Positions 56,833-64,000 of a DNA stretch of 64,000 bases are shown here, piece by piece. The stretch is from contig NZ_JH992959.1 of NCBI RefSeq assembly GCF_000315445.1, forward strand, positions 57,935 to 121,934. Direction: 5' to 3'. Source of the DNA: Alloiococcus otitis ATCC 51267. GTDB lineage: Bacteria; Bacillota; Bacilli; Lactobacillales; Carnobacteriaceae_A. Position numbers and translations under genes: made by a program. Under the pieces are notes generated by a model. The model ran no database searches, was not told where the DNA came from, and worked only from the letters and a program-made list of their open reading frames with translations. How positions within the stretch are numbered: position 1 is the first letter of the stretch; every line of letters begins with the position of its first letter.

Positions 56833-56865
56833 AAAAAAGAGAAGGGTGTGACCCTTCTCTTTTTT
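56833..56865 (-). terminator. Terminator after the symporter gene
   Basis: Stem AAAAAAGAGAAGGGT with ACCCTTCTCTTTTTT and a 3-base loop; 11 bases after the symporter stop. Confidence 0.9.
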
Positions 56866-56875
56866 AGCTAATCAC

Positions 56876-58384
56876 TTAGTTTTTAGCGTAAGTTATATCT
56901 CTCGTTTTGTAAGTTAAACCTCTAATATTTTTATCACTGTCTGGGAAAGCCAATGATAAGAAATAACCAATTAAGAAGGTGACAATAAAGGCAACAGTTG
57001 CAGTGAGCAAGGGTGAAATATTCATGGCATCCGTTATTATTGCTAAAACGATTCCGGCAATTAAACCGATGAGGGTCCCTTTGCCATTTGCTCTCTTCGT
57101 AAATATGCCTAATGTAAAGACAGCAGCAATTGGCACACCAAAGAGTCCTCCAATAGCTAAAATGATGTCCCAGGTTTGAGAGGAGTTACCAGCTGTAAAG
57201 TATACTGTAACTAACAAGCCAAATAAACCAGTGACTATAATAATCCATCTAGCTATTGAAACTTCTGATACATTTTTTAGTTTATCCTCAAAGAACCGTC
57301 GTTTGATATCAACGACCAAGCAGGCTGAGATCGAGTTCAAGCTACTGGAGACAGTTGATTGGGAAGCTGCAAAAATTGCTGCAATAATTAGCCCAGCTAT
57401 ACCAGCAGGAAGTTCAGTTAAGATAAAGAATGGAACGACAGCACTAGTGTTAACTCCAGCTGGCAAACCGCCATTTTGGCCATAATAAACATATAAGACA
57501 CTGCCAATAGCATAAAAAATTGGGAAAAAGACAATGCAGAGACCGTAAGTTAGCCAGAGTGATTTTTTAGTTTCTTTCATTGATTTTGAAGTGACAAAAC
57601 GTTGTACCATATCTTGAGAACAACCATATTGGTAAAGGAAGGAAACAAGTTGCCCTATAAAAATTAGCGGAACATAATCCGATAAATCACTCATGTCTAA
57701 GTTACTAGCTGAAAAGAATTTCCCTTCTGACACTATGGTATTTGATATTTCGCTTAGACCTCCATCAATTTTAAAAATAGCCATCAATAAAATTAGAATT
57801 GAACCAGCAAGTAAAATAAAGCCCTGGATGGTGTCACTCCAAATTACTCCTTCCATACCACCTAACAAGGTATAAATAATACAAACTAAACTAACTGCAA
57901 CAGCAATCAAAACGGGATTAATATCAGTCACTGATGCAACTGCCAAAACTGGCAAATAAACAACTACTGAAATTCTACCAAGGTGGTATAAAACAAACAA
58001 AACACTGGATAAGGTCCGAACGACTGGGTCAAATCGCTCTTCTAAGTACTCGTAAGCAGAGGTTACTTGGAGCTTTCTGAAAAATGGTACAAAGTAGGCA
58101 ATCAAAATTGGTATGACGACTATTATACAAGCAGATCCCACAATATAAGACCAATCACTAATGAAAGTCTGTTCTGGCGTAGACATAAAGGTAATTGAGC
58201 TGACTGCAGTAGCAAAAATACTCATTCCAACTGCCCACCCAGGTAAGCTCCCTTCAGCTTTAAAAAAGGCATCTGAACTTTTGCCTGATTTTCTGATGAA
58301 AGAACTACCGAAAACTAACATAAACAATAAATAAACGACTAAAACGACCATGTTGGTAAAGCCAAAGCCAGGATTGGATTCCAT
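56876..58384 (-). CDS. Sodium/solute symporter (SSS family), probable sialic acid uptake
   Basis: A 502-residue transporter with about 13 hydrophobic helices. It belongs to the SSS family: SGKSSDAFFKAEGSLPGWAV near the N-terminus, LLGGMEGVIWSDTIQGFILL in the middle, and ASQSTVSSSLNS, the sodium-site region of the eighth helix. SSS members next to sialidases usually carry sialic acid or its anhydro forms. It follows the sialidase gene by 77 bases. Confidence 0.85.
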   Translation of the reverse strand: MESNPGFGFTNMVVLVVYLLFMLVFGSSFIRKSGKSSDAFFKAEGSLPGWAVGMSIFATAVSSITFMSTPEQTFISDWSYIVGSACIIVVIPILIAYFVPFFRKLQVTSAYEYLEERFDPVVRTLSSVLFVLYHLGRISVVVYLPVLAVASVTDINPVLIAVAVSLVCIIYTLLGGMEGVIWSDTIQGFILLAGSILILLMAIFKIDGGLSEISNTIVSEGKFFSASNLDMSDLSDYVPLIFIGQLVSFLYQYGCSQDMVQRFVTSKSMKETKKSLWLTYGLCIVFFPIFYAIGSVLYVYYGQNGGLPAGVNTSAVVPFFILTELPAGIAGLIIAAIFAASQSTVSSSLNSISACLVVDIKRRFFEDKLKNVSEVSIARWIIIVTGLFGLLVTVYFTAGNSSQTWDIILAIGGLFGVPIAAVFTLGIFTKRANGKGTLIGLIAGIVLAIITDAMNISPLLTATVAFIVTFLIGYFLSLAFPDSDKNIRGLTYKTRDITYAKN

Positions 58385-58461
58385 GCTGATACCCCTTTCA
58401 TTATTTCCTTTTTTCGAACACTCATCCTTTATAGTAGAACAAGCGCTAGGTATGGTTTAAT

Positions 58462-60054
58462 CTAACCTGCATCCTCAGTTATCACTTGAGATTGATTTAT
58501 TATGTCTTGACTATCAAATCTTTGCATGAGTAAGACATCTTTCAAATGCAGCTGGTCTCTAGACCAAGAATCATAATGCAAGGCTATTTCCCCATCGGGA
58601 GTCTCGGTTAAATCAGAATAAGAAAAGCCATCTTGTGTATCCGGAATAGTATAACGATATTTCCATTCGATTTCTTCACCATTATAAAGACCGATAATCA
58701 ACTCGCCATTTTCCCTAGCTTGGGTAGAATTGGGGGTACTAAGAATAACTGCTAGCTTGCCTTCAATTTCTTCCGAATATTTTAATGCTGAAACCTGTGT
58801 CCCATATTGTGTATTGTCTACAATATCAAGATTGGTGATTTCGGTCCAAGTGTCCCCATTGTCATGACTCATGCTGTAACCAATTTTACCATTATCAGTT
58901 CTTGTAAAGGTTGCTAAAACATCTTCTTCAAGTTCAATTGTTTGCGATTCAGCAGTTGCTTCAGAAAATGGCAAGTCTTGTCTTACTGGGAACCATGTTT
59001 CACCGTGATCATCGCTTACAATATATATAATGGCTGATTCAGTATAAGAAGACACTAGCAAGCGTCCATTTGAGGTCTCTAAACCGCCGCCGGGGGACAA
59101 GTATGGCGCATTATGGTCTGGGCCCAACAAGGGATCAAGTAAGTTCAAAGGTGACCAACTTTCCCCTTGATCCTGACTGACGGTATAGCCCACATAGTTT
59201 GTAGGGACTACTTTAAATAAAGAGTCATAATAGAAAATGTTCATTTTAACTTTGGTTCCATTTTGATACTCAATGAGCTGGCCATCTTGAAAGTCAACTG
59301 AATATTGTTCTGTATACAATGATTCTCCGTTTTTTAGGATGTTATAGTCATCATCGACGCTATAGTCAGTAGCTTCACCTGTTCTTTGATCATAAATCAC
59401 CTGGTCAGACCCTAGCAAATAATGATATTCCTCTTCATCTTGCGAGCGTAATTTTAGGAAATATTGACCGTCAATTTCTTCAAAACCGGAATCATTTTTC
59501 CAAGCATTGCTATTCCCAACGCCAGCTGGCATAACATCAGCAAATAGATATATATTCCCGGTTTGAGAATCTTCTAGAATTACCGAGTCAATGAAAGAAG
59601 CACTGTATTTAATTTGTTCTTCCTTCCCTTGGTCATCCCGGGGCCAATCTATTTGTTGGTTAGCATAGTCGTCAAAAGACAAGGGCAATGTTGATTCAGA
59701 CCAATTCAAACCGTTATCGTCACTGTAAGAACTGGCAATGGCGATATTATTAGGTGAATCATGTGTGCCGCCGTACCGGGCATCTGCACTTGCCAAGATT
59801 CGACCATCATTTAACGTATAAATATTTGGAATTCTAAAGTAATTAGCTGCTGTTTCATCGCCGGCAAAAAATATCTTTGATTCTTCCATATTTTTTTCCT
59901 GGTCTCCGGCCGAACTTGTTTCTTCAATATCTATAGTACCAGCAGTTCCTAGCTCTTCTGCTTTGATACTCTTATGATTATTGAGTAAGGAAAGTGAGCA
60001 TAACAAAAAAGACAAGGCCAGAGAAGTAATTATATGATGCTTAAAGTGTTTCAT
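58462..60054 (-). CDS. Secreted sialidase (GH33)
   Basis: A 530-residue exo-sialidase. The signal peptide (MKHFKHHIITSLALSFLLCS) has no wall anchor, so it is secreted. The arginine motif is YFRIPNIYTL (Arg 74), and Asp boxes are seen at VSQDQGESW, VSDDHGETW and SHDNGDTW. The tyrosine nucleophile is in GFSYSDLTE, followed by ALHYDS where most enzymes have YE. An inserted beta-domain (about 165-290, ending IFYYDSLFKVVPTNY) matches the pneumococcal NanA/NanB/NanC build; no lectin domain is present. It starts 23 bases after the oxidoreductase gene, in one operon. Hydrolytic or intramolecular trans-sialidase type cannot be told from sequence alone. Confidence 0.88.
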   Translation of the reverse strand: MKHFKHHIITSLALSFLLCSLSLLNNHKSIKAEELGTAGTIDIEETSSAGDQEKNMEESKIFFAGDETAANYFRIPNIYTLNDGRILASADARYGGTHDSPNNIAIASSYSDDNGLNWSESTLPLSFDDYANQQIDWPRDDQGKEEQIKYSASFIDSVILEDSQTGNIYLFADVMPAGVGNSNAWKNDSGFEEIDGQYFLKLRSQDEEEYHYLLGSDQVIYDQRTGEATDYSVDDDYNILKNGESLYTEQYSVDFQDGQLIEYQNGTKVKMNIFYYDSLFKVVPTNYVGYTVSQDQGESWSPLNLLDPLLGPDHNAPYLSPGGGLETSNGRLLVSSYTESAIIYIVSDDHGETWFPVRQDLPFSEATAESQTIELEEDVLATFTRTDNGKIGYSMSHDNGDTWTEITNLDIVDNTQYGTQVSALKYSEEIEGKLAVILSTPNSTQARENGELIIGLYNGEEIEWKYRYTIPDTQDGFSYSDLTETPDGEIALHYDSWSRDQLHLKDVLLMQRFDSQDIINQSQVITEDAG

Positions 60055-60077
60055 TTGAAAACTCCTAACTTTCCATA

Positions 60078-61190
60078 TTACAAAATTTCATTTAATTGAA
60101 CCACTCGTTTTTCCTGGTTTGCTAGAGTGGCGGCATCTGCTGTAGCAATAGCCTCTTCTGCAGCAGAACCATCTAGGAGTTTTCGGTATTCATCAGGAAC
60201 TTCCATACCATGGAGTACATCATTTAAAAACGTAACTTCTTTTTTGATACAGTCATTTAACCATAATGGAGCCTGTTTACCTGGATGACCATACTGGATG
60301 GCACCATCCATTTCAGTCCCATGGTAAATACGAGTTCGGTCATCATCAATTTCTTGTGAGCCATGAATAAGGAAATGGTTATCTTGACCGTCCACTCTTA
60401 AAGTACCCCCACAATCATACATATCTAGCATAATGGCCCCCTTCGTTCCTTGGATCAAAACATAGTGTTCGCCCCATCTAAATGCCGAGCCCCATTCCAA
60501 GTGAGCATATTTATTATTGGGAAATTCCAAATTCATACTAATGAAATCATCTTCGTCACCGAACTCTTCACCCTTATGGGCAATGTCAGATGCAGACATA
60601 GCGACATGACTTGGCAAACCACCCATAATAAACTGGACACAATCTAATTCATGGATGTGGTGATAGAGGTGACCGCCAGACTTACTGCGGATTTTTTTCC
60701 AAGAAACACTCTCTTGCGCCTCTTCCCATCCATTACGAGCTGCCTTCACAAATAATACATCCCCAATTTTTCCATCTTGGATATACTGTTTAGCTTGGCG
60801 GACTCCATCAAAGAAATTCATAATATGACCGGCCATAAAAGTTACGCCTGCATTCTTGCAAGCTTGGACCATTTCATGGCAGTCCTGATAATTTAAGGCA
60901 ATTGGTTTTTCACAAAAAACATTTATACCTGCTTCTGCAGCTTTTAAGACAGGCTCTTTATGTAGATTGTTGGGGGTTGCAACAATCATACAGTCAATGT
61001 CCCCTCTTTTAACAAGTTCGTCTAAGGAACTTTCAAATTCACATCTTAGTTCGCTAGCTATTTTTCTGCCATTATTTGGATCATATACCGCTTTAATTTT
61101 AGCTCCAGCCAGAGCCTGGATAGCTTTTGCTAATTCAGTACCAAAATAACCAGTCCCGACAACGCCATAATTAATCACTTTTTGATCCAT
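60078..61190 (-). CDS. Gfo/Idh/MocA family oxidoreductase
   Basis: A 370-residue NAD(P)-dependent oxidoreductase. The Rossmann motif is VVGTGYFGTELAKAI, the conserved lysine is in VFCEKPIAL, and HIHELDCVQFIMGG gives the catalytic histidine region. It is the first gene of the sialidase operon. Relatives beside sialidases (RgNanOx in Ruminococcus gnavus, YjhC) convert 2,7-anhydro-sialic acid to sialic acid, and similar genes flank pneumococcal nanB and nanC. That role is inferred from context. Confidence 0.85.
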   Translation of the reverse strand: MDQKVINYGVVGTGYFGTELAKAIQALAGAKIKAVYDPNNGRKIASELRCEFESSLDELVKRGDIDCMIVATPNNLHKEPVLKAAEAGINVFCEKPIALNYQDCHEMVQACKNAGVTFMAGHIMNFFDGVRQAKQYIQDGKIGDVLFVKAARNGWEEAQESVSWKKIRSKSGGHLYHHIHELDCVQFIMGGLPSHVAMSASDIAHKGEEFGDEDDFISMNLEFPNNKYAHLEWGSAFRWGEHYVLIQGTKGAIMLDMYDCGGTLRVDGQDNHFLIHGSQEIDDDRTRIYHGTEMDGAIQYGHPGKQAPLWLNDCIKKEVTFLNDVLHGMEVPDEYRKLLDGSAAEEAIATADAATLANQEKRVVQLNEIL

Positions 61191-61200
61191 TCATAGACAT

Positions 61201-61535
61201 CCTTTCTAGAATATTTTATCAATAAAAGTAAAAGGGGTTAATTCTCAAGGTCAAAAATAAAGTGAGTAATCCCTTTCTTTCCCCTAAAAACAACTTAAAA
61301 CCATAAGATAAATGGCCAACATTGAAAAATGAAAAACAATGGCCTATTAGCTTTCTCTTCGAAACTAACAAATCACTCCCTTTCAGTAAAAATATAACTA
61401 TATATCATTATGGTTTTAACAAGGATTATATTTTTTTACAATGGGATTATAACGCTTACAGAAAAAGCTGTCAATTTAGCTGGGAAACGAACTTGAAAAT
61501 TAATCTTTTAGACCTTAACTCTTGCTTGGCTTTAG
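61201..61535. other. Intergenic stretch upstream of the sialidase operon
   Basis: About 335 AT-rich bases between cysE and the oxidoreductase gene. AGAAAGGATG just before the ATG gives its ribosome site and TGATAAAAT a possible -10. An 88-codon plus-strand frame at 61322-61588 lacks a ribosome site and family resemblance and runs into cysE; I do not count it as a gene. Confidence 0.5.
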
Positions 61536-62093
61536 CTAGCTTGGAGAAATTTCTCCAATTCGGTTCCAATCTTTATCGTGTAAAATAATCCGGGCTGGGA
61601 TCCCAACTGCCGTTGCATAAGCCGGGACATCCCGGTTAACATAGGCGCCGGCTCCAACCTTGCTGTGGTGGCCAATGGTGACATCGCCTAGGATAATGGC
61701 ACCAGCCCCAATTTCCACATCATTTTCAATGGTTGGATGGCGCTTAGCTCCTTTCTCTTTACCGGTTCCGCCCAAGGTGACCCCGTGATAGAGCTTGACC
61801 CGGTCACCTACAATCGCTGTTTCACCGATAACTACCCCAGTGCCGTGGTCGATAAAAACATTAGCCCCTAACTGGGCACCAGGGTGGATTTCGATATTGG
61901 TTTTCTTCTTAGTTCGCTCGGACAAATAGCGGGCAAAGTTTTTAAAACCCTTTTGGTAAAAATAGTGGGCCTTAAAGTGACGACTGTAAGCCACTACGCC
62001 AGGATAGAGGAAGAAGGTTGACCAGACGCCCCGGGCTGCAGGATCATTTTGGCAAATATGCTTGGCTAGCTGGTAACGCTTAGTCCAACTCAT
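61536..62093 (-). CDS. cysE: Serine O-acetyltransferase
   Basis: A 185-residue enzyme making O-acetylserine for cysteine synthesis. It has a left-handed hexapeptide beta-helix: [40 protein letters not shown], and [16 protein letters not shown]. The active His lies in IDHGTG. Its start overlaps cysK by 14 bases, so both are co-translated. The length is that of the short epsilon-type/Firmicute form without the long N-terminal domain. Confidence 0.94.
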   Translation of the reverse strand: MSWTKRYQLAKHICQNDPAARGVWSTFFLYPGVVAYSRHFKAHYFYQKGFKNFARYLSERTKKKTNIEIHPGAQLGANVFIDHGTGVVIGETAIVGDRVKLYHGVTLGGTGKEKGAKRHPTIENDVEIGAGAIILGDVTIGHHSKVGAGAYVNRDVPAYATAVGIPARIILHDKDWNRIGEISPS

Positions 62094-63006
62094 CGGCTAA
62101 GTGCTCGTACAAGTCAGTAGTCAAGTAGCGTTCCCCATTGGATGGTAGAACAGTCAGAACTTTTTGACCCTTGCCAAGTTCTTTGGCCAAGTCAAGAGCT
62201 CCAAGCAAGTTGGCACCTGAAGAAATCCCAACTAAAAGGCCTTCTGACTGGGCCACTTCCCGGGCCTTAGCCATGGCATCTTCATTGGAAACCTGGTAGA
62301 CCTTGTCATAGATGTCTTGGTCTAAGATTTCAGGAATGAAATTAGCCCCTAATCCCTGAATCTTGTGGGGACCAGCTTCCCCGCCTGACAAGAGAGGTGA
62401 AGCTGCTGGTTCAACTGCCCAGACCTTGATCTTGTCATCTTTTTCTTTTAAGACACGACCAACACCAGTGATGGTGCCACCAGTTCCAACACCAGCTACA
62501 AAGCCGTCTAGGTCCGGGATATCTTGCAAAATTTCTTGGGCAGTGGTTTCTTGGTGGGACTTAACATTGGCTTGGTTAGAAAACTGGCCAAAGATAGGGG
62601 CTCCTTTTTCCTTAGCAATTTCTTCAGCCTTGTCTCTTGCTCCAGCAACACCTTGGTCCCCTGGCGTTTGAACCAAGTTAGCGCCATAAGCTTTCATCAG
62701 GAGTTTACGCTCTTTGGACATGGTCTCCGGCATGGTGATAATCACATTTAAACCTAAAGCAGCCCCTACCATAGCCAAGGCAATGCCCGTGTTCCCACTC
62801 GTATACTCAATAATGGTGCCACCCGGTTTTAAGTCGCCCGATCGAAGCAAGTCTTTAATAATATAGCGGACGGGCCGGTCTTTGACACTACCGCCTGGGT
62901 TTTGGTATTCCAACTTAACGTAAACATCAGCAGAGTCTTCTGGAACATGGTGGAGTTTAACAACCGGCGTATTCCCAATCGCATCAATGACATTATTGTA
63001 TAACAT
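62080..63006 (-). CDS. cysK: Cysteine synthase A
   Basis: A 308-residue PLP enzyme (O-acetylserine sulfhydrylase). The PLP lysine is in [13 protein letters not shown], the substrate loop is [12 protein letters not shown], and the phosphate loop is [12 protein letters not shown]. First gene of a two-gene operon with cysE. The promoter at 63048-63076 carries a palindrome, so control by a repressor is likely. Confidence 0.95.
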   Translation of the reverse strand: MLYNNVIDAIGNTPVVKLHHVPEDSADVYVKLEYQNPGGSVKDRPVRYIIKDLLRSGDLKPGGTIIEYTSGNTGIALAMVGAALGLNVIITMPETMSKERKLLMKAYGANLVQTPGDQGVAGARDKAEEIAKEKGAPIFGQFSNQANVKSHQETTAQEILQDIPDLDGFVAGVGTGGTITGVGRVLKEKDDKIKVWAVEPAASPLLSGGEAGPHKIQGLGANFIPEILDQDIYDKVYQVSNEDAMAKAREVAQSEGLLVGISSGANLLGALDLAKELGKGQKVLTVLPSNGERYLTTDLYEHLADELD

Positions 63007-63036
63007 GAGCTCAATCTCCTTTTACTTGTATTTACT

Positions 63037-63076
63037 TACTAATTGTTAGTATATTAAAAATAAAAGGGAAGTTCAA
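63037..63076 (-). promoter_or_regulatory. cysKE promoter with palindrome
   Basis: On the minus strand TTGAAC (63071-63076), 17-base spacer, TATACT (63048-63053). The palindrome TACTAATTGTTAGTA (63037-63051) overlaps the -10 and start site, a good place for a repressor of cysteine synthesis. AAAGGAG follows before the cysK ATG. Confidence 0.7.
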
Positions 63077-63158
63077 CCCAGAAGACCGGTGCTTCTGATG
63101 ATTTGTATTTCGCTTTTGACTGAACCTGAAAGATTGTAGAGGTCTGCTGGCCCATTTC

Positions 63159-63566
63159 TTAGTAAGTTGTCACAGCATAGGATACTGTTGCAGACCCCTT
63201 GAGAAGTTTAGCCATGGGGCAGCGGACCTTGGTTCGCTCCAAGTACTCTTGGACCTGTCTTAAGTCCATTTGGTCAATGGCCAGTTCTGCATCTAAGCTA
63301 AAGTAAAAACCAGTTTCATCCTCTTCCTCATGCATTTGAACCGCAACTTTGACTCGGGTCTTGTTGTCCAGTCCATCTTCTTCCAAGATTTTTTGAACGG
63401 TCGAATTAAAACAGGTACTCAAGGCCAGCCCGACAAATTTTTCGGGATTGAAGCCTTGGTCTTCGGACAAGGGGTGGGCTACCTTTATGGGGTCTTCACC
63501 TTCGATATAACTGTAGCCGTCTACCCCATCTTCGTTGACTGCCTTGGTTTGGTATAAATAAGTCAT
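63159..63566 (-). CDS. OsmC/Ohr-family peroxiredoxin-like protein
   Basis: A 135-residue protein of the organic hydroperoxide resistance group. The two redox cysteines are in LALSTCFNSTV and KVRCPMAKLL, placed as in OsmC. MTYLYQTKAV is the usual start, so ATG 63566 was taken over a longer frame. It reduces organic peroxides with thiol cofactors. It stands alone. Confidence 0.88.
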   Translation of the reverse strand: MTYLYQTKAVNEDGVDGYSYIEGEDPIKVAHPLSEDQGFNPEKFVGLALSTCFNSTVQKILEEDGLDNKTRVKVAVQMHEEEDETGFYFSLDAELAIDQMDLRQVQEYLERTKVRCPMAKLLKGSATVSYAVTTY

Positions 63567-63736
63567 CTTTATTATCCTTTCCTTTTCTTCTTTGCCTCTA
63601 GTATAACGACCGACCCCTAGGCCCACAAGAATAAGGCTAGCTATTTAATTTTAGGCAAAATTCCGCTAAAAAAGCCAAATCAGTTCTTGGTCCTATAGTT
63701 CGGTTATAGATTAGTTGACTTGGTTGGAGCGAACCA

Positions 63737-64000
63737 TGGCTTATTATTGTCACTTTTCAAGTCTGAAAGTACCGTATGGCTCGCCCATTGTCGCCTTTCA
63801 AGTTCGAAACTACCTTATTTTCATTTATTGTCCAGTTTCAGCTTCAAAACTTCCTTATTTTGATTTATTGTCCAGTTTTAACTTCAAAACTTCCCTATTT
63901 CTATTTATTGTCCAGTTTTAACTTCAAAACTTCCCTATTTCTATTTATTGTCCAGTTTTAACTTCAAAACTTCCTTATTTTGATTTATTGTCCAGTTTCA
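63737..64000. repeat. 40-bp tandem repeat, at least five clear copies, runs off the window
   Basis: The string ACTTCAAAAC recurs at 63881, 63921 and 63961, with a close variant at 63841 and more diverged copies at 63801 and about 63760: a strict 40-base period. Each unit contains the hairpin AGTTTT-AACTTC-AAAACT. Units are continuous with no unique spacers, so it is not a CRISPR array. Copies degrade toward 63737. The plus-strand frames through it are repeat artefacts. Confidence 0.9.

Noticed and set aside
61322..61588. 88-codon plus-strand gene
   Set aside because: No ribosome site, odd composition, overlaps the end of cysE, no family resemblance.
63715..63961. Plus-strand frames of about 60-68 codons through the repeat
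   Set aside because: The repeated hydrophobic peptide is only the translation of the 40-bp tandem repeat.
63737..64000. CRISPR array
   Set aside because: Units of 40 bases follow each other directly with no unique spacers, and no cas genes are near. The same holds for 18244-18344.

Overview
The window reads as chromosome of a low-GC Gram-positive coccus of the Lactobacillales, most likely an Aerococcus or close relative (inference, about 0.6). The signs are the Firmicutes order pcrA-ligA-camS-gatCAB-dagK-rlmD, a YSIRK/LPXTG-type wall protein, lipoteichoic acid synthase, EpuA after murA, and strong AGGAGG ribosome sites. Nearly all genes lie on the minus strand; the plus-strand exceptions are copYB, a tetR regulator and a rhodanese. 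No tRNA, rRNA or CRISPR array was seen.

Layout. 1-340: start of an ABC-F protein behind a short leader peptide and alternative hairpins. 391-4994: an aromatic amino acid operon (ABC importer, pheA, tyrA) whose leader encodes a Phe/Tyr-rich peptide followed by an attenuator; the importer genes carry frame lesions. 5043-16570: accessory region with an acetyltransferase, two different nuclease-DUF2075 helicases, a broken HNH restriction-type gene, two DNA repair genes, a polymorphic-toxin tail with its immunity gene, a phage remnant, a fragment like the rlmD 3' end, and a copper cassette copY-copB. 16641-28370: conserved housekeeping block rlmD, dagK, gatBAC, camS, ligA, pcrA. 28461-37332: GntR regulator, TIM-barrel protein, glucosaminidase, a TetR-controlled ABC exporter, an rRNA methyltransferase and an esterase. 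37432-39085: a complete ISLre2-like element with 9-bp target duplications.

39350-46709 is a cell-surface block: a triple-LysM protein, a frameshifted LysM glucosaminidase, a wall-anchored protein built like streptococcal protein G (four GA-like modules, then two protein G B-like domains), and ltaS. 46970-56776: rhodanese, a two-component system, ssb, epuA, murA, a DUF1146 gene, upp, tsaC/sua5, prmC, prfA, tdk, with a DnaA-box cluster between prmC and tsaC. 56833-61190: sialic acid scavenging (oxidoreductase, secreted sialidase, sodium/solute symporter). 61536-63076: cysE-cysK. 63159-64000: OsmC protein and a 40-bp tandem repeat that runs off the window.

The strongest leads are the protein G-like surface protein, the Phe/Tyr leader-peptide attenuator in a Firmicute, the nuclease-helicase pair with the toxin/immunity remnant, and the DnaA-box cluster. 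The single-base lesions fall only in accessory or importer genes while about 40 kb of housekeeping frames is clean, which suggests real decay or phase variation rather than random sequencing error.
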